Origin: Bradyrhizobium embrapense | Lineage (GTDB): Bacteria; Pseudomonadota; Alphaproteobacteria; Rhizobiales; Xanthobacteraceae | Assembly (NCBI RefSeq): GCF_001189235.2 | Contig: NZ_LFIP02000006.1 | Location: forward strand, 310,001 to 374,000 | Reading direction: 5' to 3' | DNA: 64,000 nt | Part shown: piece after piece, positions 36,036-45,111 of the stretch | How positions within the stretch are numbered: the stretch's first letter is position 1 | Layout of the letters: each line of letters opens with the position of its first letter | Made by a program: the position numbers and the translations under genes | Notes under the pieces: generated by a model | Told to the model about the DNA's origin: nothing | The model's database searches: none | The model's input: only the letters and a program-made list of their open reading frames with translations

Positions 36036-37502
36036 TCAATCCGGCTTCGCCATGAATGCGGCGAGCGCATCGCGATCGGCTTGCGGCATGGTCAGCCCGA
36101 GCTTGGAGCGGCGCCACAGCACGTCGTCGGGAAAGCGCGCCCATTCCTTGCGCATGAGGTAGCGCACCTCGGCGCCGGTCAGTTCCGGGCCGAAGGCCGG
36201 CCCGAGATCGGCCTTCGCCTTTGCCTCGCCCAGGATGTCCTTCACGTTCAACCCATAGGCGGCGACCAGCCGCCGCGCCGCGGCCTCGCCGAGGAAGCGC
36301 CAGCGGTCGCGGGCGATGTCGACCTCGGTCTCGAAGCGCTGCCAGGCGAATGCGCCGCCCGGCAGCGGCACGGTCGCGGTCCAGCGCGGCGTCATCGGAT
36401 AGAACCGCGTGAATTCCGACACCGCCCGCTCGGCGCGGTGGCGGGACGTGGTGACATCGCCGCCGAAGATCGTGAGCAGCGGCGCCTTGCCGCGCCGATA
36501 ATCGAGCAGTGCTGCGCCATCGCGCATGTGCCGGCGTGCGGGCGCAATGACGGAATTGGCGCCGGAGATCGTTCGCAGCACATCGGCGGGCGTGATCTGC
36601 TCGCGAAAATAGCGATTGGCTGCGTCGCAGAGATAGGCCACCTCGCGCACACTCATCGCGACAATCGCGGGATCGCCCTTGAAAGCATGACCGACGCTGC
36701 CGATCAGGGTGCAGTCTTGCGCGTAGGGACTGGCAAAGATCAGTTGTCCGTCGGCGTGCTGGAACGCATAGACATAGTCGCAGTCGAACAGGCGGCGCAC
36801 CACGATCTGGCTGATCTGAACGGTCGCAAGCCGCGGCGCCGGCACGCGCAGCACGGTCTCGGCGACAGAGCCGGTCCATGCACCCGTCGCGTTGACCAGC
36901 GACCGCGCCGTGATCACCCGGCGATAGCCGCGGTCGATCGCAACCAGCCGCCAGGTCTCGCCGCGCTCGGCCCGGGTCACGCGCGCGCCGGTGCGGATGT
37001 CGGCGCCGCGCGCCGCGGCATCGACGGCGTTGAGCACGACGAGCCGGGAATCGTCGACGACGCAGTCGGCATATTCGAACGCGGTTCCGAACGGCCGCTT
37101 CAGCGCGTTGCCGACCGGATGGTGGGTGACATCCAGCGTCGCCGAGCGCGGCAGGCCGCTGCGCGAGGCGAGATGCTCGTAGAGCAGCAGCAACGACCGC
37201 AATTGCCAGGGCGGCCGCTCCTCGGCATGAACAGGTATCGCAAACCGCGCCGGCCGCACCAGATGCGGCGCGATGCGCAGCAACACATCGCGTTCCCTGA
37301 GCGCCCTGCGGACGCGGAAGAACTCGCGCCGTTCCAGCCCGGCCAGATCGCCGTGGACCAGCCGCGGCGAGGCCTGTGACGCGCCGCAGCCGAGATCGGC
37401 CTGTTCCAGCAGGATCACGCGCAGGCCGCGGCCGGCCGCATCACGCGCAATGCTCGTGCCGTTCAGGCCGCCGCCGATGATCGCGAGATCGTAATCCGCC
37501 AT
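36036..37502 (-). CDS. glpD: Aerobic glycerol-3-phosphate dehydrogenase
   Basis: The 488-residue flavoprotein starts at 37502 (MADYDLAIIGGGLNGTSIAR), with the FAD dinucleotide motif GGGLNG. It has the GlpD marks GCGASQASPRLVHGDLAGLE and PVGNALKRPFGTAFEYADCV. The sequence near residue 330 (SRHRAERAVSEFTRFYPMTP) and the C-terminal DUF-like DAO cap (EVRYLMRKEWARFPDDVLWR) complete the family. It oxidises sn-glycerol 3-phosphate to dihydroxyacetone phosphate and passes electrons to ubiquinone at the membrane. A TTG 6 bases upstream would also be in frame. No glpK or glpF is adjacent. Confidence 0.92.
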   Translation of the reverse strand: MADYDLAIIGGGLNGTSIARDAAGRGLRVILLEQADLGCGASQASPRLVHGDLAGLERREFFRVRRALRERDVLLRIAPHLVRPARFAIPVHAEERPPWQLRSLLLLYEHLASRSGLPRSATLDVTHHPVGNALKRPFGTAFEYADCVVDDSRLVVLNAVDAAARGADIRTGARVTRAERGETWRLVAIDRGYRRVITARSLVNATGAWTGSVAETVLRVPAPRLATVQISQIVVRRLFDCDYVYAFQHADGQLIFASPYAQDCTLIGSVGHAFKGDPAIVAMSVREVAYLCDAANRYFREQITPADVLRTISGANSVIAPARRHMRDGAALLDYRRGKAPLLTIFGGDVTTSRHRAERAVSEFTRFYPMTPRWTATVPLPGGAFAWQRFETEVDIARDRWRFLGEAAARRLVAAYGLNVKDILGEAKAKADLGPAFGPELTGAEVRYLMRKEWARFPDDVLWRRSKLGLTMPQADRDALAAFMAKPD

Positions 37503-37682
37503 GCGCAACGCCTATCGCACTTCAATGCGAACGAAATACGTGTTCGCACGAAAAATGCGTCAAGGCGTGTCGCTTGACGACACGATGCCCGGGTGAAGCG
37601 GTCTCACGGCATCCCCCGCCTCTCTCGCTTGCGGCGACGAGCGTACGCTTGCACGATTTCGGAATATTAGAATAATGCGCCT

Positions 37683-37764
37683 GAGTTGCCCGACGTGTCA
37701 AGTCGCTTGCTGCAACGCCGACCGCCACCGGCTACTGTGCATGGGGTTGTTTTCGATATTTTGC
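37683..37764 (+). repeat. Intergenic repeat, copy B (as 3774-3868)
   Basis: It has the same order of blocks as copy A: GAGTTGCCCGACGTGTC, then CCGGCTACTGTGCATGGGG and TTGTTTTCGATATTTT. It lies just downstream of the ABC-F gene (stop at 37770) and continues up to it. Confidence 0.78.
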
Positions 37765-37769
37765 CGGCG

Positions 37770-39293
37770 CTAGCCCGCACCGGCCGCGGCGAAGAAGCCT
37801 TCGGGGCCATCGACCTCGATCAGCTTCTTGCCCTCGATCACCCAGAACCGGTTGGCGACCGCGCGCACGAACTGGCGGTCGTGCGATACCAGGAGGCAGC
37901 TGGCCTGCTGCTCCATCAGTTCCTCCTCCAGCGTTTCCTGGCCCTCGATGTCGAGATGGTTGGTCGGCTCGTCGAGCAGATAGAAGTTCGGCTGGGTGAG
38001 CCGCAGCACCAGCATGCCGAGGCGGGCCCTCTGCCCGCCCGACAGCCGCCTGATCGGACGGCCCTGCATCTCGATCGAGAGGCCCGTGCCGGCGAGCAGG
38101 CCGCGCGCACGCTGGTCGCCGACCGCAAAGCGCCGCGTCAGCATCCGCATCGGCGTGTCGCTGTCGGCGAGATCGACCAGCGCCTGGTCGCAATAGCCAA
38201 GCACCAATGACTCGGTGGCCCGGATCTCGGCTGCTGCGGCTTCGGTGCTTTCGATCGCCAGCCGCAGCGCCGTGACGAACCGGGTCTTGCCGGCGCCGTT
38301 CGGCCCGAGCAGCGCGATCCGGTCGCCCTTGCAGACGAACTGCTGGCCGGTCCTGAACAACGGCCTGCCGTCCGGCGTGGCGATCGCGGCGTTGTTCAGC
38401 CTGATCAGGACCTTCGCATGGGTGTCGCGGTTGGCGAGCCGGATCGTGCCGGCCGAGCGCTCGACATGCGCCGGCTTCGCGGTCGCCTCGAGCTTCTCGG
38501 CGCGCTGCTTGAGCTGCCTGGTCTTCGACAGCAGAAGGTCGCTGCCGGAATTGATGCCGAGATTGTTGAGCTTGGCGGCCTGCTGCCGCAGCTGGCGAAC
38601 CGCCTTCATGTCGCGCTGATAGCGCCGCTCGTCCGAGGCATCGAACTCGTCGAGCGCCGCGCGCGCCGCGGTGTAGGGCAACGCGAACAGCTGCGCGCGT
38701 TCCGGGCGCAGGAACAGCGTCCGGTTGGTGGTCGCATCGAGGAAGGCGCGGTCGTGGCTTGCGATCACCACCGGCATCTCGCGCGGCAGCGCGTTCAGCC
38801 AGCCCTCGAGCCGGCCGATCTTGGCGAGGTCGAGATGGTTGGTCGGCTCGTCCAGCAGCAGCACGTCGGGCTCGGTCACCAGCACACGGGCGAGCAGCGC
38901 AAGCCGCAGCCAGCCGCCGCTCAATTGCTTGAGCGGTCGCGCCCACAGCTCGTCGGGCACGTCGAGCGATTGCAGGGCGACGTCGACCCGCCAGCTCTCG
39001 CCGGCGCGTTGCTCGGCCGGAAGCGCGGCGAGCACGGCGGCATGGAACGGCGTATCCATGAGGCCCTGCGGCGCATCCTGCTCGACATGGCCGACGGTCA
39101 GGCCGCGCGCGCGGGTGATGTCGCCTTCGTTGGGCTCCATGCTGCCTGCGATACAGCGCAGCAGCGTGGACTTGCCGCGGCCGTTAGCGGCGACGAGGCC
39201 GATCCGGTCGCCGGCATTGACGACAAAGTTCAGGTCGGAAAACAGCGGCGCGTTCAGCGTCACGCCGAGATTGCGGACATTGATGAGGGTCAC
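37770..39293 (-). CDS. ABC-F family ATP-binding protein
   Basis: The 507-residue protein has two ABC domains on one chain and no TM segment. Domain 1 has Walker A-like AANGRGKST, signature LSGGWLRLALLARVLVTEPD and Walker B LLLDEPTNHLD. Domain 2 has GPNGAGKT, signature LSGGQRARLGMLVLRLTQPN and LLDEPTNHLDIEGQETLEEE. Such proteins act on ribosomes (translation factors or antibiotic protection). The linker is short, like Uup/YheS-type housekeeping members. The start at GTG 39293 follows GAGA; an upstream ATG lacks a ribosome site. Confidence 0.9.
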   Translation of the reverse strand: MTLINVRNLGVTLNAPLFSDLNFVVNAGDRIGLVAANGRGKSTLLRCIAGSMEPNEGDITRARGLTVGHVEQDAPQGLMDTPFHAAVLAALPAEQRAGESWRVDVALQSLDVPDELWARPLKQLSGGWLRLALLARVLVTEPDVLLLDEPTNHLDLAKIGRLEGWLNALPREMPVVIASHDRAFLDATTNRTLFLRPERAQLFALPYTAARAALDEFDASDERRYQRDMKAVRQLRQQAAKLNNLGINSGSDLLLSKTRQLKQRAEKLEATAKPAHVERSAGTIRLANRDTHAKVLIRLNNAAIATPDGRPLFRTGQQFVCKGDRIALLGPNGAGKTRFVTALRLAIESTEAAAAEIRATESLVLGYCDQALVDLADSDTPMRMLTRRFAVGDQRARGLLAGTGLSIEMQGRPIRRLSGGQRARLGMLVLRLTQPNFYLLDEPTNHLDIEGQETLEEELMEQQASCLLVSHDRQFVRAVANRFWVIEGKKLIEVDGPEGFFAAAGAG

Positions 39294-39650
39294 GATCGAT
39301 TCTCTGGTCTTGCCGGCGATCACGACGACATCGAGAGGCGTCCAGCCATCATCGGATGTGCGTGTCGAAGCGCGGCGAGGGATTTGAGTGCAGGCGCGAA
39401 CGTTCAAGCGCTCGGCGCGGCACGGCCACGAAGGGCAGACCAGGAAGAGATTTTATCCGAGTTTCCGGTCAGCCCTGCAAACGCATCTGCAGGGCGTTGA
39501 CGGGGCCACGCTTGAGGTGGGGATCGTTGAATCTCGCCACGACGCAGCCCTCCTTTCTCGGCACGAAATGATGTGGTGGCTCGACGGTAACCGGACATAC
39601 CGCGGATGGCAAGCAGCGCCGGCCGGACCAGTCCGGCGGTTCAGGCCGAT
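39294..39650. other. 357-base intergenic region without a supported gene
   Basis: It separates the ABC-F gene from the GGDEF-EAL gene upstream; both run leftward. A hairpin GCCGGAC-CA-GTCCGGC (39622-39637) lies 14 bases after the GGDEF-EAL stop, without a T-tract. The rest shows nothing I can name, and the 65-codon frame at 39404-39598 (-) has no ribosome site. Confidence 0.5.
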
Positions 39651-42338
39651 TTAACCGGCCCTGCGCACGGTTTCGGCAAGCAGGTCGCCGTCGACCAGCG
39701 CGGCAAATTGACCGATCGGGGCTGGGCGGCCGATCAGATAGCCCTGCACCGCGTCGCAGCCCTCTTCCGAGAGGAAACCGAGCTGCGCCTCGGTCTCGAC
39801 GCCTTCGGCGACGATCGACATCTCGAGGCCGTGGCCGAGATCGATAACCGCGCGGACGATCGCGGCCGATTGCGGATTGCGGCCGAGATTGATGACGAAG
39901 GCGCGGTCGATCTTGATCTTGTCGAACGGAAACGCCTGCAGGTAGCTCAGCGAGGAATAGCCGCTGCCGAAATCGTCCATCGAGATGCGGACCCCGAGCG
40001 CCTTCAGCCGCCGCAGCAGCGACAGGCCGCGGTCGAAATCCTCGATCAGCACGCCTTCGGTGATTTCGAGCTCGAGCCGGTCGGGCGTCAGCCCGGTCTC
40101 GAGCAGGATCGAATGCACGAGCCCGACGAGGTCACCATGGGTGAACTGCGCCGGCGACAGGTTCACCGCGACCTGCATCGGCACCGCCCAGGAGGCCGCC
40201 TCCCGGCAGGCTTCGCGCAAGATCCATTCGCCCATCTCGACGATCAGGCCGCTTTCTTCCGCGAGCGGAATGAAGTCACTGGGCGGCACGAAGCCGCGCA
40301 CCGGATGGTGCCAGCGCGCCAGCGCCTCGAAACCGATGATCCGGCTGGCCGCAACGCTCGCGCCGGTGGCCGCCTGCGGCTGATAGTAGAGCGACAATTC
40401 GCCGTTCTTGATCGCGACCGACAGCTCCTGATGCAGCACGCGGCGATCGCGGATCTGCTGGTCCATCTCCGGCTCGAAGATCGAGATGGTGCCGCGCGAC
40501 TTCGCCTTGGCGCGGAACAGCGCCGCGCCGGAGTTGGCCAGCAGCGAGGCCGCGTCGGATCCGTTGTGCGGGAACACCGCGATCCCGGCGGTCAGGCCGG
40601 TGCGTACCGATTTGCCGTCGATCAGGAAGTCCTGCCCGAGCGCCTCGGCGGCCTGCTCGGCCAGCGCAATGCCGGCAGCCGGCTGCTGGCCGTCGATGAT
40701 GAGGCCGAATTCGTCGCCGGACAGCCGCGCGACCACGCCGCCGCGCGCCACGGTCTGTAAGCGCTGCGCGACTTCGATCAGCACCTTGTCGCCCATCGCA
40801 TGGCCGTAGACGTCATTGATCTCCTTCAACCCGTCGAGGTCGACGCAGAGCACCGCGAACTCCTCGTCGGTGCCGTCGCAGGCCTCGATCATCTGGGTCA
40901 GCGCCTGCAGGAACGCGGCGCGGTTCGGCAGGTCGGTCAGGCCGTCATGATAGGCCATGTGCGCCATGCGCGACTCGGTCTGGCGCCGGTCGGTGACGTC
41001 CTCATGGGTCTTGATCAGATATTGCGGCTCGCCATGATCGTCGGGCACGGTCATGCGGCGGGTCAGGAACAGCCGCAGGCCGTCCTTGGTCGAGATCGGG
41101 TGCTCCTCGGCGATCATGCTGCGCTTGCGGATCGCAGCCTCGTCGCGAGCGACGATCAGCTTGGCTTCCCGCTCGTTGAAGATGTCGGACGCGGTGAGAC
41201 CGGCGGCGTCCTCGCGGCGGCGGTTGAGGATCGTCTCGGCGCTGCGGTTGGCCAGCAGATAGCGGCCGTCGCTGACGCGCTGCACGATCAGCGAGACCGG
41301 GATGTTGTCGACCACGAGCTCGAGGAATTTCTTGTTGTTCTCGAGCTCGCGCGACAGCGAACGGCGGTCGGTGACGTCCTCGAACAGCGCGATCAGGAAT
41401 TCCGGATCGCCGGCCTCGTTGCGGGCGATCACGCGGTTCGATGCCAGGATGCGCCTCTCCAAACCCCGTTCGACGAAGAATTCGCTGCGGTGATAGCCTT
41501 CGGGCGCGTCCAGCGCCGCGCGGTCGGCGGTGTCGATGCTGACCGCGGTCTCGGGACGGAAGATCTCGTCGGCGCGCTTGCCCACGATGTGATCGCGCGA
41601 GAAGCGCGAGAAGCGCTCGAACGCGCGGTTGGCGAAGATGTAGCGGCCGTCCTCGATGTTCTTGGCGGCGACGCAGACCGGGACATTGTCGAGCACGGAT
41701 TCGAGGAATTGCGTGGTCGAGGCGAGCTTGCGCGACAGCTTGCGCTGGTCGGTGCAATCGAGATGGGTCGCGACCGAGCCGCCGTTCGGCAATGGAAAAT
41801 ATTTCACCAGCACCGACCGGCCGCCGGGCAGTTCGGTGACCAGCCCATCGGGCGCGGCGGCCCTGGCGAAGAAATCCTCGGCGCTGATGTCGAGCACGCC
41901 GCGGTCGCGGCGCAGCTCCAGCAGCTCGGTGCCGGTCATGTTGCGCCTGATGTCGGCGCGCGACAGGCCGTAGATGTCGAGATAGCGGTCGTTGCAGAAC
42001 ACAATGCGCTCGCGCGCGTCGGTCATCACCACGCCCTGGTTCAGATGGTTGAGGGCGGACGACACGAAGGCGTTGCGGCGCAGTTGCGCGCGCTTGGCCT
42101 TGCGCAGCGCCGAGAGGATCCACAGCCCGACCGCGCCGAAAAAGGACGCGACCACCACGCTGCCGATCAGGAGCTCCCAGACCACGCCGGGATCGAGGCT
42201 GCCGAGATAGGTCGACGGCGCGAACGCGCCGGTGCCGGCCTGGGCTGCGCCGTAGGGCGCGACGGCAGCGATCAGGCAAAGCGCGGCGCTTGCCGGAATC
42301 GAATTCTTCCTGCCCGCCTGCCACTTCCTGCCAGCCAT
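39651..42338 (-). CDS. PAS-GGDEF-EAL protein (c-di-GMP metabolism), membrane-anchored
   Basis: The 895-residue protein has a signal/anchor (residues 15-32) and a second TM (VVWELLIGSVVVASFFGAVG, near residue 60), so the sensor lies at the membrane. PAS domains follow at about residues 90-200, 210-320 and 330-440 with typical 'F...N....F...' elements. The GGDEF site is SGDEF (540-544); its first Gly is Ser, which many active enzymes tolerate. The EAL domain holds E671 in FEALARWHHPVRGFVP and DDFGSGYSS with downstream KIDRAFV and E in VAEGVETEAQL, so phosphodiesterase activity is plausible. The C-terminus ends VDGDLLAETVRRAG. It may make, degrade or only sense c-di-GMP. Confidence 0.9.
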   Translation of the reverse strand: MAGRKWQAGRKNSIPASAALCLIAAVAPYGAAQAGTGAFAPSTYLGSLDPGVVWELLIGSVVVASFFGAVGLWILSALRKAKRAQLRRNAFVSSALNHLNQGVVMTDARERIVFCNDRYLDIYGLSRADIRRNMTGTELLELRRDRGVLDISAEDFFARAAAPDGLVTELPGGRSVLVKYFPLPNGGSVATHLDCTDQRKLSRKLASTTQFLESVLDNVPVCVAAKNIEDGRYIFANRAFERFSRFSRDHIVGKRADEIFRPETAVSIDTADRAALDAPEGYHRSEFFVERGLERRILASNRVIARNEAGDPEFLIALFEDVTDRRSLSRELENNKKFLELVVDNIPVSLIVQRVSDGRYLLANRSAETILNRRREDAAGLTASDIFNEREAKLIVARDEAAIRKRSMIAEEHPISTKDGLRLFLTRRMTVPDDHGEPQYLIKTHEDVTDRRQTESRMAHMAYHDGLTDLPNRAAFLQALTQMIEACDGTDEEFAVLCVDLDGLKEINDVYGHAMGDKVLIEVAQRLQTVARGGVVARLSGDEFGLIIDGQQPAAGIALAEQAAEALGQDFLIDGKSVRTGLTAGIAVFPHNGSDAASLLANSGAALFRAKAKSRGTISIFEPEMDQQIRDRRVLHQELSVAIKNGELSLYYQPQAATGASVAASRIIGFEALARWHHPVRGFVPPSDFIPLAEESGLIVEMGEWILREACREAASWAVPMQVAVNLSPAQFTHGDLVGLVHSILLETGLTPDRLELEITEGVLIEDFDRGLSLLRRLKALGVRISMDDFGSGYSSLSYLQAFPFDKIKIDRAFVINLGRNPQSAAIVRAVIDLGHGLEMSIVAEGVETEAQLGFLSEEGCDAVQGYLIGRPAPIGQFAALVDGDLLAETVRRAG

Positions 42339-42596
42339 TGATCACCCGCGGATTTCTCGGGCGAGTGTCCGGCTCGGGCGGTTTGGATCGGGTAAACGCG
42401 TACGGATGCAACCGGGAAACGTGACTTAATTTATGGCAATTGCCCTGACATGATTAATGCTGCACTAACAGAGCATGGCTCCCCAACTATTCGAGATGGC
42501 CGAAACACTTGCCCAATAAGCACTTGCCCAAGGCGATCGGATCGGCTGAACGATGTTGGCGTGGCCGCGCGGAAATTTTCGGACCTGAAGGACGAG

Positions 42597-43700
42597 ATGG
42601 ACAGGGTTGATTGCGTGATCGTCGGCGCGGGGGTGATCGGCCTCGCCGTGGCGCGCCGGCTGGCACAGGCCGGCCGCGAAGTGATTGTGCTCGAGGAGGC
42701 CGAAGGAATCGGCACCGTGACCTCGTCGCGCAACAGCGAGGTGATCCATGCCGGGATCTACTACCGGGCCGGCAGCCTGATGGCGCGGATGTGCGTCAGC
42801 GGCAAGCGGGCGCTCTACAGTTACTGCGCCGAGCACGGCATCCCGCACAAGAATTGCGGCAAGCTGATCGTCGCCACCACGCCCGCCGAGACGGAAAAAC
42901 TGCAGTCGATCCGGGCTCATGCCGAGGCCAACGGCGTCGACGACATGCAGCTCCTGTCGGCCGAGGCGGCGCGCGCGCTGGAGCCGGCCCTGAACTGCGA
43001 CGCGGCGCTGCTGTCGCCCTCCACCGGGATCATCGACAGCCATGCCTACATGCTGGCGCTGCGCGGCGACGCCGAGGAAGCCGGAGCGGCATTCGCCTTC
43101 CATACGCCGCTGCTCCACGCCAGGGTCACCGCCAACGGCTTCGAGGTCGAGGCCGGCGGCGCGGCGCCGATGACGCTGGCCTGCGATCTGCTGGTCAATG
43201 CCGCGGGCCTTGGCGCCACGGCGGTCGCGCGCAGCGTCGAGGGCATGCCGATCGCGTTGATTCCAACGGCCTATCTGGCCAAGGGCAATTACTTCAGCTG
43301 CAGCGCCAAGGCGCCGTTCTCGCACCTGATCTATCCGGTGCCGGAGCCCGGCGGCCTTGGCGTGCACCTGACGCTCGACATGGCCGGACAGGCGAGGTTC
43401 GGCCCCGACGTCGAATGGATCGATCACATCGATTACGCCGTCGACCCGGCGAGGGCCGAGCGGTTCTATCCGGCGATCCGCAAATACTGGCCGACCCTGC
43501 CGGACGGAGCGCTGATGCCGAGCTATTCGGGAATCCGGCCCAAGATCGTGCCGCCGGCGGTCGCCACCCAGGATTTCCTGATCCAGGGGCCGGCCGATCA
43601 CGGCGTCGCCGGCCTGATCAACCTGTTTGGGATCGAGTCGCCCGGACTGACGTCGTCGCTCGCGGTCGCTGACTGCGTCGGCGAGCTGGCGAAGCTCTGA
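42597..43700 (+). CDS. FAD-dependent oxidoreductase (L-2-hydroxyglutarate oxidase-like)
   Basis: The 367-residue DAO-family protein has FAD motif GAGVIGLAVARRLAQAGREV at the N-terminus. It then has the strongly conserved SSRNSEVIHAGIYYRAGSLM region and GKLIVAT, which is the LhgO pattern, followed by VNAAGLGA and NYFSCSAKAPFSHLIYPVPE. The most likely reaction is oxidation of L-2-hydroxyglutarate or a related 2-hydroxy acid, electrons going to quinone or oxygen. ATG 42597 was chosen because AGGACG precedes it; the longer in-frame extension upstream has no such site. A perfect hairpin follows the stop. Confidence 0.83.
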   Translation: MDRVDCVIVGAGVIGLAVARRLAQAGREVIVLEEAEGIGTVTSSRNSEVIHAGIYYRAGSLMARMCVSGKRALYSYCAEHGIPHKNCGKLIVATTPAETEKLQSIRAHAEANGVDDMQLLSAEAARALEPALNCDAALLSPSTGIIDSHAYMLALRGDAEEAGAAFAFHTPLLHARVTANGFEVEAGGAAPMTLACDLLVNAAGLGATAVARSVEGMPIALIPTAYLAKGNYFSCSAKAPFSHLIYPVPEPGGLGVHLTLDMAGQARFGPDVEWIDHIDYAVDPARAERFYPAIRKYWPTLPDGALMPSYSGIRPKIVPPAVATQDFLIQGPADHGVAGLINLFGIESPGLTSSLAVADCVGELAKL

Positions 43701-43719
43701 GCAAATGCAGCATGACCGC

Positions 43720-43753
43720 CCGAGGGATGCGCGCGGCGGCGTTCATCCCTCGG
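43720..43753. terminator. Terminator-like hairpin between convergent genes
   Basis: CCGAGGGATG (43720-43729) and CATCCCTCGG (43744-43753) form a perfect 10-base stem with a 14-base loop. No T-tract follows, so it may slow or end transcription from both sides only with help. Confidence 0.5.
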
Positions 43754-43793
43754 TGAAAGGCCAGGTTATTCGCGAATTTACAGGGGGACCAGT

Positions 43794-43979
43794 TTAGTGG
43801 ACCGTGTCGTCGGCGGAAAGTCTCAACCGCTCGATTTGATCCTTGACCATCAGCTTGCGGCGCTTCAGCTCGCAAATGTGGAGATCGTCTACAGAAGGGT
43901 GAACGAGCGCTTCATGCAGTTCGTTCTCGAGTATTTTGTGTTTGCGCTCCAGCTCAACGAGATGGGCCTGTATTGCCAT
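43794..43979 (-). CDS. YdcH family small helical protein (DUF465)
   Basis: The 61-residue protein reads MAIQAHLVELERKHKILENE, then LHEALVHPSVDDLHICELKR and KLMVKDQIERLRL, the complete helix-loop-helix of DUF465. These proteins are short, antiparallel coiled coils found across Proteobacteria. Their job is not established. It converges on the oxidoreductase gene and is divergent from a second DUF465 gene 240 bases away. Confidence 0.85.
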   Translation of the reverse strand: MAIQAHLVELERKHKILENELHEALVHPSVDDLHICELKRRKLMVKDQIERLRLSADDTVH

Positions 43980-44219
43980 TGCGAACTCTCCTCGGTGCGT
44001 TAAACCTCAGGTTCGATCCGGACCAACAAGTGTACACGAGTGGACGGTGCTGTCGATAGGGGACGCGAAATGCCGCACGCACGCGTTTCCGTTTATCTGT
44101 AACCAATCGTGACTATGGAACCGGTTCGGCTTGCGCCGCGCGCGCGCAGGGAGGATATTCCGGCGAGCGGCCGCTTCGGTCGCAACAATCTCATCGTGCT
44201 TACCAGTCAATACACAACC

Positions 44220-44426
44220 ATGAACGATCAGGATGAGCGCGAACTCCTCGCCGAGCTTGCGCGTCTGCAACAAGAGCACCGCGACCTCGATGCCGCGATC
44301 GACGCGCTGCATCAGTCGCCGGCGCCGGATCTCCTGATGCTGCAACGCTTGAAGAAGCGGAAGCTGCAATTGCGCGACCGCATCGCCTTCATCGAAGATC
44401 AGATCACGCCCGACATCATCGCCTGA
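44220..44426 (+). CDS. YdcH family small helical protein (DUF465), second copy
   Basis: The 68-residue protein (MNDQDERELLAELARLQQEH ... RDLDAAIDALHQSPAPDLLM) has the same length and 'L..L...H..L...I' pattern as the gene opposite. The ATG at 44220 lacks a clear SD. The in-frame GTG at 44109 would add 37 residues without family similarity, so it is not preferred. Confidence 0.75.
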   Translation: MNDQDERELLAELARLQQEHRDLDAAIDALHQSPAPDLLMLQRLKKRKLQLRDRIAFIEDQITPDIIA

Positions 44427-44559
44427 GGCGCTGTCGCTGCGGTTCGGCGGTCGGCGGGTTCGGAGCGCCGACGGCGGTTTTCCCCGTCATCCACAGCGCC
44501 TCACGGCTTCACGTTCGCGGCAACGGCGCGGGCGCGCTTTTCGGCGCTTGACTCAACGA

Positions 44560-44574
44560 GAACAAAATAAGAAC
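44560..44574 (+). promoter_or_regulatory. LexA (SOS) box GAACAAAATAAGAAC
   Basis: GAAC-N7-GAAC is the established LexA recognition pattern of alphaproteobacteria (direct repeat GTTC-N7-GTTC on the other strand). The copy at 44560-44574 is perfect and AT-rich in the spacer, as usual. It lies 40 bases before the ATG of the gene at 44614, close to a TTGACT -35-like element (44548-44553), so LexA would cover the promoter. Confidence 0.75.
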
Positions 44575-44613
44575 ATGCCAATCCAGCCGCCAGCCATCAG
44601 AGGGAGTTTCGCC

Positions 44614-44823
44614 ATGTCCGCACCGCCTTCCTTGCCCGACAACAGCCGTTACGAGAAGGCTTGCGACCAGGCGATCGCGATGTGCGACGGCAACCTGCGC
44701 AGCACCATCAAGGCGCTGATCATGGCCAACGAGTATCTGGAAGCCGAGCTCGAAGAATTGCAGGCCGCGATCGCGGCAGGCTGCGTGCCGGCGCGAACCC
44801 ATGCGGCCAGTGACGCCGCCTGA
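44614..44823 (+). CDS. Small alpha-helical protein, putative SOS-regulated
   Basis: The 69-residue protein starts at ATG 44614 behind AGAGGGAG (a start 66 bases upstream would place the LexA box partly in the coding region). It reads SAPPSLPDNSRYEKACDQAI, with AMCDGNLRSTIKALIMANEY and a Leu-rich helix LEAELEELQAAIAAG. I remember similar short 'ALI.ANE.LE.E' proteins in Rhizobiales but no function. The LexA box upstream suggests induction by DNA damage. It is followed 30 bases later by another small gene. Confidence 0.65.
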   Translation: MSAPPSLPDNSRYEKACDQAIAMCDGNLRSTIKALIMANEYLEAELEELQAAIAAGCVPARTHAASDAA

Positions 44824-44853
44824 TCCTTGACCTGATCTTTGCGGAGCACAGCA

Positions 44854-45105
44854 ATGGCTGACGTGACCTACTACGTGGCGCTGCCCTTCATGCAGGACGA
44901 CGACGGTACGCCTGTCGCCGGCAGTGCCGAAGAATGCCAGAGCTCGTCGATCGCGCTGCGCCGGGCGGAAACGATGTCGCGGATGCCCGGCAGCATCGGC
45001 GCCGTCGCGTTCAGCCGCACCGGCGATCCCGCAATCGGCGAATTCGGCGATGCCAAGCTGCTGCGCGCCTACGGCAACGTGCCGGAGGATCTGAGCGCGC
45101 TATAG
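44854..45105 (+). CDS. Small conserved hypothetical protein
   Basis: The 83-residue protein starts at ATG 44854 behind GCGGAGCACAGCA. It begins MADVTYYVALPFMQDDDGTP, with an RRAETMSRMPGSIGAVAFSR segment and ends YGNVPEDLSAL. It has one Cys, no TM segment and no signal. The neighbouring SOS-like gene ends 30 bases upstream, so both may be one transcript under LexA control. The function is unknown. Confidence 0.65.
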   Translation: MADVTYYVALPFMQDDDGTPVAGSAEECQSSSIALRRAETMSRMPGSIGAVAFSRTGDPAIGEFGDAKLLRAYGNVPEDLSAL

Positions 45106-45111
45106 GCCTTG

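Noticed and set aside
39404..39598. 65-codon minus-strand frame upstream of the ABC-F gene
   Set aside because: No ribosome site, Arg/Ser/Ala-rich composition, no family resemblance.
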